From contig JAAYBY010000017.1 in the NCBI GenBank assembly GCA_012729935.1, positions 1 through 10,153 on the forward strand: 10,153 nucleotides of DNA. The letters are read 5' to 3'. The notes under the pieces are model-generated. The model saw nothing but the letters and a program-made list of their open reading frames with translations. It was not told the origin of the DNA and searched no databases. The first letter of the stretch is position 1; the number at the start of each line of letters is the position of its first letter. Positions 1-6,766 of this stretch are shown here, piece by piece. A program made the translations under genes and the position numbers. The stretch comes from Clostridiaceae bacterium (GTDB lineage: Bacteria; Bacillota; Clostridia; Saccharofermentanales; UBA5734).

Positions 1-225
1 GATACGTGTATCATCTGCGGGCAAGAGACCAAAACCCGCGGCCTGTTCATGGCCCTCTATTGTTCACTCCATGCGGAATGCAAGGACAAGGAAATGATTG
101 ATTTCACCGCTGGACAAGCCAGTCAGCCTGGCACTCGTGATGATGAAGAACAGCCTGATGCCGGTTCAGAACTTGAACCGGAAGCAGAAGTAGCTGACAC
201 CAACGAGAAGAGGGATGAAGCATGA
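1..225 (+). CDS. Small Cys-rich (possible zinc-binding, Gin-like) protein, 3' end only
   Basis: This is an open frame from the first base of the window to TGA at 223-225; its start lies outside. The visible 74 residues begin with a CxxC pair (C3, C6, in CIICGQ), followed about 15 residues later by a second cluster, CSLHAEC (C21, H24, C27). The tail after residue 45 is strongly acidic (Asp/Glu-rich) and probably disordered. Four Cys plus one His in this spacing suggest a small zinc-binding knuckle. The CIICGQ opening recalls Gin (CsfB), the anti-sigma-G factor of spore formers, but Gin's second pair is normally CxxC and its usual neighbours are not seen, so the resemblance is only suggestive. 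The stop codon overlaps the next ATG (ATGA, 222-225), so it is probably co-transcribed and coupled with the dipeptidase gene. Function is not established. Confidence 0.6.
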   Translation, partial: DTCIICGQETKTRGLFMALYCSLHAECKDKEMIDFTAGQASQPGTRDDEEQPDAGSELEPEAEVADTNEKRDEA

Positions 226-1574
226 ATATCCAGAATGCGCCATCAGCCGATGTGATCCGAAGTCTAGCCCGGACAATGAACCATCACAGAGATACGATGA
301 TTCAGGATTTGGTGGCCCTGTGCGCAATTCCCAGCGTTGCCGGAGAATCGACTGATGAAGCACCCTATGGCCGCGAGACCGCGCTTGCGCTTGACTGGTT
401 TCTGAATCGCGCCCAAAGCATGGGGTTCCGAACGGTCAACCTTGACAACCGAGCCGGGTTTGTCGAATTCGGTTCAGGTACACGCCTCGTTGCAGCACTG
501 TGCCATCTGGATGTCGTGCCTTCCGGCGATGGCTGGCAGACAGGTCCCTTTGATCCTGTGGTCACTGATGACCGGATTATCGCGCGCGGCACAGCCGATG
601 ACAAAGGCCCGGCGATCGCCGTGCTGCATGCCATGAAAGACTTGATGGACAGTGGATATCAGCCCAACGGACGGATTCGCCTCATTGTCGGGCTTGATGA
701 AGAACGCGGCAGTTCGTGCATGGCTCATTATGTCCGTGTCGCTGAGCTTCCCGACGCCGGTTTTACACCGGACGCTTCTTTCCCTGTTATTTACGCTGAA
801 AAAGGGCTTTGCTGGTTTCAGATCATCATGCCGGCCAGCCAATCTGCCGATGATGCGCTTCGCCTGGCTGGAGCCAGCGGCGGTACAAGCCCAAACATGA
901 TTCCCGGGCACTGTGAGCTGAGCTTTATCAAGCAGGATCAAACAAGGACGACCGAGGCTGTTGCTGGTGTCATCGGGCACGCCAGTACCCCCTGGAACGG
1001 CAGAAACGCCATCAGCCAGGCCATGGCGCTCGCTGCCAGGCTGCTGCAGGAAAACCAGAGCCAGCATCCTTTCGTCTCGTTTTACCAGCAGTCCATTGGT
1101 GCTGGCTGGCGCGGCGAAGGACTGGCTATTGATTGTTCTGATGCCTCTGGTCCTTTGACCTTCAATGCAGGCCGTCTTGAGCTGGATGAAAAACAGGCGA
1201 CGTTGACAGTGGATATCCGCTATCCGGTCACCGCGTCATTTGAAAGCATCTGGGAAACTCTGCAGCAAAGAGTGAGGCCATGGCAGGCGTCCCTTAAGCT
1301 CATGTCGCATATCCCACCGCTTCATGTTCCCCTCGACTCATTTCTGGTCCAGACGTTGACCGATGTCTATGCTTCGCTAACCGGCCATCAGGCAGAACCT
1401 GTCGCGATTGGCGGCGGTACCTATGCCAGAACCATGCCGAATGTTGTAGCTTTCGGCAGTGCGTTTCCCGGCGAACCGGATACCGTTCATCAGGCTGATG
1501 AATTCATTCAGATCGATCACTGGCTGGCGTCTTCGGCCATATACCGGGAAGCCTTGAAGAGATTGTCAGAATAG
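222..1574 (+). CDS. pepV: PepV-type M20 metallodipeptidase
   Basis: This 450-residue cytoplasmic zinc peptidase is expected to hydrolyse dipeptides, probably in the last step of peptide use. The M20 metal site is readable: H95 and D97 in CHLDVVP, the bridging Asp in ADDKGP (126-127), the catalytic and metal Glu pair in LDEERG (160-161), D184 in TPDASFP and H423 in TVHQADE. The GHASTP motif (252-257) supplies the lid-domain His that PepV uses to stabilise the transition state. GDGWQTGPFDP (102-112) is characteristic of PepV rather than DapE or ArgE. Its length is slightly under the roughly 470 residues of lactic PepV, with no obvious missing part. The ATG at 222 is supported by an AGGG ribosome-binding site at 211-214 and by the 4-bp overlap with the upstream gene. 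There is no signal peptide. The exact dipeptide substrates cannot be read from the sequence. Confidence 0.9.
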   Translation: MNIQNAPSADVIRSLARTMNHHRDTMIQDLVALCAIPSVAGESTDEAPYGRETALALDWFLNRAQSMGFRTVNLDNRAGFVEFGSGTRLVAALCHLDVVPSGDGWQTGPFDPVVTDDRIIARGTADDKGPAIAVLHAMKDLMDSGYQPNGRIRLIVGLDEERGSSCMAHYVRVAELPDAGFTPDASFPVIYAEKGLCWFQIIMPASQSADDALRLAGASGGTSPNMIPGHCELSFIKQDQTRTTEAVAGVIGHASTPWNGRNAISQAMALAARLLQENQSQHPFVSFYQQSIGAGWRGEGLAIDCSDASGPLTFNAGRLELDEKQATLTVDIRYPVTASFESIWETLQQRVRPWQASLKLMSHIPPLHVPLDSFLVQTLTDVYASLTGHQAEPVAIGGGTYARTMPNVVAFGSAFPGEPDTVHQADEFIQIDHWLASSAIYREALKRLSE

Positions 1575-1594
1575 CAGCCTAAAAAACCGGATAT

Positions 1595-1634
1595 AAAAAA
1601 CTGTCTCAGGTGCATTTGCCTGAGACAGTTTTTT
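1595..1634. terminator. Bidirectional intrinsic terminator between convergent genes
   Basis: The arm at 1595-1610 pairs perfectly with 1619-1634 (16 bp) around an 8-nt loop. The core stem is CTGTCTCAGG/CCTGAGACAG, flanked by an A run on the left and a T run on the right, so transcripts from either strand end in a GC-containing hairpin followed by U residues. It lies 20 bp after the dipeptidase stop and 18 bp after the ispH-rpsA stop, as expected for a terminator shared by two convergent units. No gene lies in this 78-bp gap. Confidence 0.93.
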
Positions 1635-1652
1635 TATGTTTCAATCGTCTGA

Positions 1653-3995
1653 TCAGAAATGTTCATCCTCGTAACCTGGCGGGTTAATCGGCTCAACTTC
1701 TTTAATGCTGATGCTGATCCGCCGCGTGTCATTGCTGACTTCCAGGACGCGGGCATCGATCTCCATTCCCTCACTTAGCACTTCGTCAGGCTTGTTCAGG
1801 CGGACATTGGAAATTTGTGATATGTGACACAGGGCGTCAACGCCAGGTGCGATTTCAACAAATGCGCCGAATGGGAACATCCGGACGACCGTTCCGCGAA
1901 CAATCGATCCGACAGGGAATCGTGTCTCGATATCATGATAGGGATCATCATCTGTCTTTTTATAACCCAGTGATATACGTTTCCGCTCTATATCGAAATC
2001 TTTGACGCGGACATGAATCTCATCACCTACATTGACGACTTCCGACGGATGCCTGATCCGCTGCCAGGAAAGTTCAGAAATGTGAACCAGTCCGTCCACC
2101 CCGCCGATATCGACAAATGCGCCGAAATCGGTCAGGCTGCGAACCACGCCATCATATTCATTGCCGACGGCTATGGTCTGCCACAACTCGTCAGCTTTTG
2201 AACGGCGTTCCATGGAAAGCAGTGCACGACGAGATCCGGAAACGCGCAGTCTCTTCTTATCCGGATCATACTGTGTAACCAGTATGTCGAGTGTCTGGCC
2301 GCGATATGGTTCGAGGTCGTCGACAATACCCATCTCAAGCTGTGTCCGGTGGATATAAATATCCACGCCGCCATAACTTGCGATCACACCGTCTTTGACA
2401 ACATTTATGACCTTAACGGTGATCGGTGATTTGTCGTTGAATGCCTCTTCGATCAATCCTTTGTATTTCGTAAAGTCTACACGTGCCTTGGACAGGACGA
2501 TTTCCTTACCCATATCCGAATTACGGATATTCCGAACGTAGACATCGAGCTCCTTGTGTTCCGCAACGGCTTCATCGAGATCAAAATCAGGATCACCCTC
2601 AAATTCATGTTTGGGAATCCGACCCTCTGATTTGTCGCGAACATCGACATAAACATACTCATTGTCGTAGCGGATGATCGTGCCGCGAATGGTAATGCCC
2701 CGTTTCAGCTGAGGAATATTGTCGATGAAATCAGTAAAGCTGATATCAGAGGCATCCTGATCATCGTTCTCAGCCGAATCGTCTTTTTCTTCGGACGAAA
2801 CCTGTTCGTCCGGATCTGCTGCTGATTCAGCGGACTCCTCTGCTGCCAGCTCTTCGTCTGCTTCGACAACAACCGCCCCCTGATCACCCTCAGCTGTTTC
2901 GGATGGTGCTTCCTCAGCTGTTTCGGATGGCGCTTCCTCAGCTGCTTCGGATGGTTTTTCCTCTGCTGCTTCGGCGGGTGCATCTACTGCCGTTGTCTCT
3001 TCGACATCAGCCACGATGGTCTGCTTGTCAGTGTCCACCTCTTGTGTGCTGATTTCCTGAGCTGCTTCGTTACCAACTTCCTGTTGAACATCCTGCTGGA
3101 TCTCCTCCTGGATTTCCTGCGTGTTCTGCTTGACTTCTTGATCAGTCATCGCCTGAATAACCTCCCTGATAATACGTTCTGGTGTAGACGCGCCTGCAGT
3201 AATGCCGACGGTCAAATGCCTCAAATCCTTATCCCGGACCAAAGCTTCAACCTGGTCAGCGCTTTCGACAAGATACGTCCAACCACACTGACTGTGACAG
3301 ATTTCAAGCAACTTTCTTGTGTTTGAACTGCTGGAACTGCCAATGACTAGCATGAGATCAGCCTGCCCTGCAATGTGAGCTGCTTCCTTCTGCCGATCTT
3401 CAGTCGTAATACATATTGTATCAAATATCTGTAACTTTGCAATTTTTTTCTGAAGAATAACGCGAATTTTCTTGTATTCGGCGAAAGAAAAGGTCGTTTG
3501 GGCTACTAAAATCCATTCTTCATCTGAAAATTGAAGTGTTTCGGCTTCATCAGCTGAATTGATGATCACCCCGTCACCGCTGCAGAACCCGTTGATTCCC
3601 TCGACTTCTGCATGTCCCGGTGTTCCCGCAATTATCACGTGTTTTCCATCATTATGGGCTTTTTGTACGATTTTATGAATTTTTGTGACAAACGGACAGG
3701 TGCAGTTCACGACGTTGCATTGTTTTGACTCCAGCTCTGAGAGAACCTGAGGTGCAACACCATGTGCCCGGATCAGAACAGTCGATCCGGGTTCAATCTC
3801 GTCGATGGAGTCAGCTGTCGCCAGCCCCTGTCTGTTCAATGACTCGACCACATGACGGTTATGGATCAGCTCTCCAAGCATATACACGGGCGGGTTGTCC
3901 GGCGATTTAGGTTTACAGGCAATTTCACAGGCGGCATCGACAGCTTGTCGGACACCAAAACAAAAACCCGCAGATTGGGCGACAATCAATTTCAC
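1653..3995 (-). CDS. ispH: IspH (HMBPP reductase) fused to ribosomal S1-like protein
   Basis: This 780-residue fusion has three parts. Residues 1-283 are IspH (LytB), the [4Fe-4S] enzyme that makes IPP and DMAPP in the last step of the MEP pathway. The cluster cysteines are C12 (AGFCFGV), C100 (CTCPFV) and C195 (DTICITT); H45, H78, H128 and E130 (GHAEVEG), T167-T168 and the S/N residues at 224-225 match the substrate pocket. Residues about 285-425 are a very acidic, Gln/Glu- and Ala/Pro-rich linker. Residues about 430-768 hold four S1 RNA-binding repeats (about 431-503, 522-591, 608-678, 694-767); the last two are the most canonical, with FGAFVDI/GLVHISELSW and FGAFVEI/ALCHISQIS. IspH-S1 fusions are known from Clostridia. 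The start is GTG at 3995, inside a GTGA overlap with the plsC stop, backed by a strong SD at 4005-4011. It is the last gene before the terminator at 1595-1634. Confidence 0.95.
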   Translation of the reverse strand: MKLIVAQSAGFCFGVRQAVDAACEIACKPKSPDNPPVYMLGELIHNRHVVESLNRQGLATADSIDEIEPGSTVLIRAHGVAPQVLSELESKQCNVVNCTCPFVTKIHKIVQKAHNDGKHVIIAGTPGHAEVEGINGFCSGDGVIINSADEAETLQFSDEEWILVAQTTFSFAEYKKIRVILQKKIAKLQIFDTICITTEDRQKEAAHIAGQADLMLVIGSSSSSNTRKLLEICHSQCGWTYLVESADQVEALVRDKDLRHLTVGITAGASTPERIIREVIQAMTDQEVKQNTQEIQEEIQQDVQQEVGNEAAQEISTQEVDTDKQTIVADVEETTAVDAPAEAAEEKPSEAAEEAPSETAEEAPSETAEGDQGAVVVEADEELAAEESAESAADPDEQVSSEEKDDSAENDDQDASDISFTDFIDNIPQLKRGITIRGTIIRYDNEYVYVDVRDKSEGRIPKHEFEGDPDFDLDEAVAEHKELDVYVRNIRNSDMGKEIVLSKARVDFTKYKGLIEEAFNDKSPITVKVINVVKDGVIASYGGVDIYIHRTQLEMGIVDDLEPYRGQTLDILVTQYDPDKKRLRVSGSRRALLSMERRSKADELWQTIAVGNEYDGVVRSLTDFGAFVDIGGVDGLVHISELSWQRIRHPSEVVNVGDEIHVRVKDFDIERKRISLGYKKTDDDPYHDIETRFPVGSIVRGTVVRMFPFGAFVEIAPGVDALCHISQISNVRLNKPDEVLSEGMEIDARVLEVSNDTRRISISIKEVEPINPPGYEDEHF
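2724..3143 (-). other. Acidic low-complexity linker between IspH and S1 parts
   Basis: This segment encodes about residues 285-424 of the fusion protein. The first third is rich in Gln and Glu with recurring QEI/QEV units (QEIQEEIQQDVQQEV), which could form a helix or coiled coil. The rest is Glu/Asp/Ala/Ser-rich with almost no hydrophobic core and should be disordered. The reading frame stays open through the whole stretch, so I see no frameshift. It probably acts as a long flexible tether between an enzyme domain and an RNA-binding domain. Confidence 0.8.
2891..2986 (-). repeat. 24-bp tandem repeat coding for EEAPSETA-type octapeptides
   Basis: Units begin at 2891, 2915, 2939 and 2963, each 24 bp long. 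The first two differ at only one position, the third at a few, and the fourth is degenerate. They encode consecutive 8-residue units of the type EEAPSETA within the acidic linker. The period is a multiple of three, so gain or loss of a unit keeps the frame. This fits replication slippage expanding a disordered linker. Confidence 0.88.
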
Positions 3996-4660
3996 GACAC
4001 GGTTTCCTCCTGTGGCTTTCTATCCGTTCTGTAGACATTGCGTTTGCCGATCAGATCATAAACGCGCTGCATCGCCCACAAGCTGGTTTGCTGCAGACTC
4101 TCCGGATCTGATGATGAGCGCTGATGATCCGGAATTCGAAACGGTTCCCCGAACACAATGCGGATTTTAGAAAAAAGTCTGAACCGGCCTTCGATCGCTA
4201 CAGGCAGAAGCGGCACATGTGTCTTAAGAGCAAAATGAACGGCGCCGTTCCGCGGCAGAACCAGCGCGATGCGATCTGGCGCAACCCGTGTTCCCTGCGG
4301 AAAAAGTCCGACAATTTCATCCCGTTTCAGAACGCCCATAATACCGCGGGCAGCTGACAAATCAGCCTTATCACGACTAACCGGGATACACCCGAGTGTG
4401 ATCAGAAGTCTGGCCAGAAACGGCTTGCTGAACAGCTCTTTTTTTGCAACCCAGTGAATCCACGGGCGAACCTTGGCATGGATGGCGAACATATCCATGA
4501 TGCTTGTGTGATTGGCAATCAGGATCAGCGGACCTCGTTCAGGAATGTGTTCAAGACCAACATACTGCAGCCGAAATAAAAAACGAACCAATACATAGCT
4601 GAACCGCTTGAGAAAACAGCGTACCCGGTGTTCAGGAATGTTCTTTTCACAGGGTATCAT
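3992..4660 (-). CDS. plsC: 1-acyl-sn-glycerol-3-phosphate acyltransferase (PlsC family)
   Basis: This 222-residue membrane-associated acyltransferase is expected to acylate lysophosphatidic acid to phosphatidic acid. Motif I is NHTSIMD (H51 and D56, the catalytic HX4D pair), motif II GCIPVSRD (90-97), motif III LFPQGTR (119-125) and motif IV VPLLPVAIEG (149-158). Motif III carries Gln at residue 122 where the family usually has Glu (FPEGTR). An N-terminal basic/hydrophobic helix (about 18-36) could anchor it to the membrane face. It overlaps cmk by ATGA (4657-4660) and the next gene by GTGA (3992-3995). No clear SD precedes its ATG, so translation probably depends on ribosomes finishing cmk. 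The acyl donor (acyl-ACP or acyl-CoA) cannot be told from the sequence. Confidence 0.92.
   Translation of the reverse strand: MIPCEKNIPEHRVRCFLKRFSYVLVRFLFRLQYVGLEHIPERGPLILIANHTSIMDMFAIHAKVRPWIHWVAKKELFSKPFLARLLITLGCIPVSRDKADLSAARGIMGVLKRDEIVGLFPQGTRVAPDRIALVLPRNGAVHFALKTHVPLLPVAIEGRFRLFSKIRIVFGEPFRIPDHQRSSSDPESLQQTSLWAMQRVYDLIGKRNVYRTDRKPQEETVS
4005..4011 (-). promoter_or_regulatory. Ribosome-binding site of ispH-rpsA
   Basis: The minus strand reads AGGAGGA here, 9 nt before a GTG at 3993-3995. This strong site inside the end of plsC decides the GTG start of the fusion gene, where the first residues MKLIVAQSAGFCFGV match the IspH N-terminus. Confidence 0.85.
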
Positions 4661-5334
4661 AGCTGCTGCGGCCGCAACTGTGCCAGAACACGACCGATTA
4701 CCTCCTCAATCGTCAGTCCGGTGGTATCGATCAGGATAGCGTCCTCCGCCTGCTTCAGCGGTGCCATCGAGCGGCTGCTGTCCTGCTGGTCACGGTAACT
4801 GACTTCATCGATGACATCGGACAATGACAAATTTGTTTCACCGCGTGCCTGCAGATCATTCAATCGGCGACGGGCACGTTCTTTCACATCTGCAGTCAGA
4901 AAAAATTTGAAGGGTGCATCCGGAAGGACATACGTTCCGATGTCACGTCCATCGAGAACCAGATCACGTTGTTCTGCGATGCAGCGCTGCATCTCAACAA
5001 GACGATGTCGAACAGCAGGAATAGCACTGACATCCGATGCCGCCCGGGAAACGTCAGATGAGCGAATGGCATCAGTCACATCGACGCCGTCCAGTATCAC
5101 CTGCTGGCCGTTCGGACCAAACTGAATATCAAGAACCGTCTGGTTCAGCATCCGCTCAAGATCCGGCTCAGACCGCATGTCCGTATTGGTACGAAGTGCT
5201 TTTAGACCAACGGCACGGTACATCGCGCCCGTATCAAGGTACAATATCCCAAGCCGGTTTGCCAGTTGTCTGGCAATGGTGCTTTTTCCGGCTCCGGCCG
5301 GCCCGTCAATCGCTATATTAATCGGTTTTTTCAT
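4657..5334 (-). CDS. cmk: Cytidylate (CMP/dCMP) kinase
   Basis: This 225-residue cytoplasmic kinase transfers phosphate from ATP to CMP or dCMP, giving CDP/dCDP for nucleic acid and phospholipid synthesis. The Walker A loop is GPAGAGKST (11-19). YLDTGAMYRA (32-41), VTDAIRSSDVS (86-96), the LDGRDIGT signature (127-134) and the lid/C-terminal RDQQDSSRSMAPLKQAEDA block (181-199) are all characteristic of bacterial Cmk rather than adenylate or guanylate kinase. Its length is normal for the family. The ATG at 5334 overlaps the TGA of the HutP-family gene (ATGA, 5331-5334), and the TGA overlaps the plsC ATG. Only a weak G-rich SD is present, so coupling to the upstream gene is likely. Confidence 0.97.
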   Translation of the reverse strand: MKKPINIAIDGPAGAGKSTIARQLANRLGILYLDTGAMYRAVGLKALRTNTDMRSEPDLERMLNQTVLDIQFGPNGQQVILDGVDVTDAIRSSDVSRAASDVSAIPAVRHRLVEMQRCIAEQRDLVLDGRDIGTYVLPDAPFKFFLTADVKERARRRLNDLQARGETNLSLSDVIDEVSYRDQQDSSRSMAPLKQAEDAILIDTTGLTIEEVIGRVLAQLRPQQL

Positions 5335-5753
5335 ATAACACGATGCCCCAGTCCAATCGCTATTTCATTCAAATGCAGCAGTCCGATTCCGAAAAATACG
5401 CAAACCCCGACATGATCGCCCCAGCGTGCGATCCCGATTTTTCCGCCCACATTTAATCCAATCGCTTTGTTGATGATCTGTGATACGGCTTCACGGGCTG
5501 CGCCGGCTACCGCGCCTTCTTCGACATGGGTTGTACCGATCAGGCCTTCCCGTTTTGCTGCAACAACGGCTCGTTCAACGATCTTGGAAACCGACGCAAT
5601 GAACTCACCGCCAAAGTCAACCGCAGCCGAATGGATACCGTCTGCCAGAAGGTGTTGGCTCAAGTCCTTTTCTTCCTCACGGCTGGTCGTCAATGCGATC
5701 CGAATGGCGGCGGCGGCTGTCCGCTTGCTGTCCGCCGGTATCTGATCAGACAT
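5331..5753 (-). CDS. HutP-family protein
   Basis: This 140-residue protein has the look of HutP, the RNA-binding antiterminator that in Bacillus subtilis responds to L-histidine and Mg2+ at the hut operon. The evidence is overall length, the THVEEGAVAGAAREAV helix (75-90), the GGKIGIAR strand (103-110) and the C-terminal GIGLLHLNEIAIGLGHR block (122-138), which resembles the end of B. subtilis HutP (FGVGINHI). The histidine pattern differs: H76 could align with one metal-binding His, but the second His of the HxxxH pair is Gly80. No histidine-utilisation gene is in the window, so its ligand and RNA target are unknown. Its ATG lies 8 bp inside the end of the RpiR-family gene and has an SD, GGGAG, at 5763-5767. 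It overlaps cmk by 4 bp. The family call is fairly firm; a hut role is not supported. Confidence 0.82.
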   Translation of the reverse strand: MSDQIPADSKRTAAAAIRIALTTSREEEKDLSQHLLADGIHSAAVDFGGEFIASVSKIVERAVVAAKREGLIGTTHVEEGAVAGAAREAVSQIINKAIGLNVGGKIGIARWGDHVGVCVFFGIGLLHLNEIAIGLGHRVI

Positions 5754-6627
5754 GGGTTACATCTCCCTTATCGTAAACTTCGTACTCATCCCAGACACGT
5801 TCCAGTTTTTCCAATCGTTCTGAGACCAGATCCCGCTTTTTATAACCGATCGCCGCGATGAGCGCATTGATGACACTCAAAGGTGCGACCAGAGAATCGA
5901 CAAATGAGGCCATATCGCTTGGTGCAAGCAATGCCAAATCAGCATTGTCGGCAATCGGTGATTTGTCCTTGTCTGTAATGGCTATGACAGTCGCTCCGCT
6001 GTTCCTGGCATAGTTCATCGCCTTGATGGTTCGTTTGGAGTAGCGCGGAAAGCTGATGCCGATGACCACGTCACCCTCCTGAACGGACAGAATCTGTTCA
6101 AACATCTCACTGACACTTGTTGTATGTACCAGACGAACATGATCAAAAATCAGATTAAAGTAGAAACCGAGAAAAGAAGCAAGTGGTGCTGCACTTCGGA
6201 CACCCAGAATATAAATTTTTTGCGCACCCAGAATCGTATCAACCGCCCGATCAAAGATTTGGCGGTCAATCCGTTCAAACGTCTGTTTGATCTTATCCAT
6301 ATCCGATAGCAGAACAGCACCCAGTACATCATCTTTCTTCCGAAGCCTGTCGGCAGCCCGCATGCGCTGAACAGATGTCAGGCGCCCTTTCATCTCTTCC
6401 TGCAGCGCTTTCTGGAAGTGCGGATACCCTTCAAAGCCGAGCTCCATCGCAAATCGGACAACGGTCGATTCGCTGACTCCTGCCTCAACCCCGATCCGTG
6501 CGGCTGTTATATACGCCGCTTCCTCGTAATGAGCCAGCAGGTAAGCAGCGATCGCCCGTTGACCTTTACTCATTCGGGGCATATTTTGCTCAATTTTGCT
6601 GATCAGATTCTGGTGGTTTTCTTCCAT
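5746..6627 (-). CDS. MurR/RpiR-family transcriptional regulator (HTH plus SIS)
   Basis: This 293-residue regulator has an N-terminal RpiR-type helix-turn-helix (MSKGQRAIAAYLL, then ARIGVEAGVSESTVVRFAMELGFEGYPHF, about 19-71), a linker, and a C-terminal SIS phosphosugar-binding domain (about 128-260; GVRSAAPLASF at 142-152 and ISFPRYSKRT at 191-200). RpiR proteins usually sense phosphosugars and repress or activate sugar-metabolism genes, yet no sugar gene is nearby. I place the start at ATG 6627, with GGAGG at 6635-6639 seven bases upstream. The frame stays open to a TTG at 6654, but that start lacks comparable support. It heads the block hutP-like/cmk/plsC/ispH-rpsA and could control itself, that block, or the biotin-enzyme operon upstream. 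Its effector is unknown. Confidence 0.92.
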   Translation of the reverse strand: MEENHQNLISKIEQNMPRMSKGQRAIAAYLLAHYEEAAYITAARIGVEAGVSESTVVRFAMELGFEGYPHFQKALQEEMKGRLTSVQRMRAADRLRKKDDVLGAVLLSDMDKIKQTFERIDRQIFDRAVDTILGAQKIYILGVRSAAPLASFLGFYFNLIFDHVRLVHTTSVSEMFEQILSVQEGDVVIGISFPRYSKRTIKAMNYARNSGATVIAITDKDKSPIADNADLALLAPSDMASFVDSLVAPLSVINALIAAIGYKKRDLVSERLEKLERVWDEYEVYDKGDVTHV

Positions 6628-6634
6628 TTTCGTG

Positions 6635-6639
6635 CCTCC
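6635..6639 (-). promoter_or_regulatory. Ribosome-binding site of the RpiR-family gene
   Basis: The minus strand reads GGAGG, 7 nt before the ATG at 6625-6627. This favours the 293-residue form over the longer TTG-initiated form starting at 6654. Confidence 0.8.
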
Positions 6640-6658
6640 ACGATCCCGGAACAAGACT

Positions 6659-6687
6659 GGTATCCCGGATTATCGATCCGTGTTCAA
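6659..6687 (-). promoter_or_regulatory. Possible promoter of the RpiR-family gene, with an inverted repeat in its spacer
   Basis: On the minus strand a -35-like TTGAAC (6682-6687) is followed after 17 nt by a -10-like GATACC (6659-6664). The -10 match is poor. The spacer holds the inverted repeat CGGAT-N5-ATCCG (6666-6680), in a position where a repressor could block polymerase. ATCCCGGA also occurs twice nearby (6643-6650 and 6662-6669). These are visible patterns only, and promoter activity is inferred. Confidence 0.3.
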
Positions 6688-6748
6688 AACCCGGCTGCCT
6701 GCATCATGTTGACCGTTCATGGCAACATCAGCAAGTGAAACCGGGTTT
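6687..6748 (-). promoter_or_regulatory. Nested hairpin between oadA-like and RpiR-family genes
   Basis: Three nested pairings can be drawn: outer AAACCCGG (6687-6694) with CCGGGTTT (6741-6748); middle CCTGC (6698-6702) with GCAAG (6731-6735), which needs one G-U pair in the minus-strand RNA; and inner ATGTTG (6706-6711) with CAACAT (6723-6728) around an 11-nt loop. The structure starts 18 bp past the oadA-like stop. After the outer arm the minus-strand RNA has only a short U run before GAAC, so it is at best a weak intrinsic terminator. It might instead be an attenuator, a transcript-stabilising 3' structure or a regulator site. Confidence 0.45.
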
Positions 6749-6766
6749 GGTTTTCGGCAGTCGTGG

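Noticed and set aside
474..1067. 197-codon open frame on the minus strand
   Set aside because: It is antisense within the dipeptidase gene, whose catalytic residues are all intact, and shows no family features.
2705..2983. Lys/Arg/His-rich 92-codon frame within the acidic linker
   Set aside because: It is an out-of-frame reading of the 24-bp repeats (PKQLRKHH units). The in-frame protein continues cleanly from IspH into the S1 repeats.
2891..2986. Possible CRISPR-like array
   Set aside because: The repeats are contiguous with no spacers, keep the reading frame and vary by codon. They are a protein-coding tandem repeat.
2724..3143. Possible frameshift separating ispH from rpsA
   Set aside because: The frame is open without interruption from GTG 3995 to TGA 1653, and fused IspH-S1 proteins are known.
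6628..6654. Longer RpiR-family start at TTG 6654
   Set aside because: The downstream ATG 6627 has a GGAGG 7 nt upstream, and the family N-terminus begins near there.
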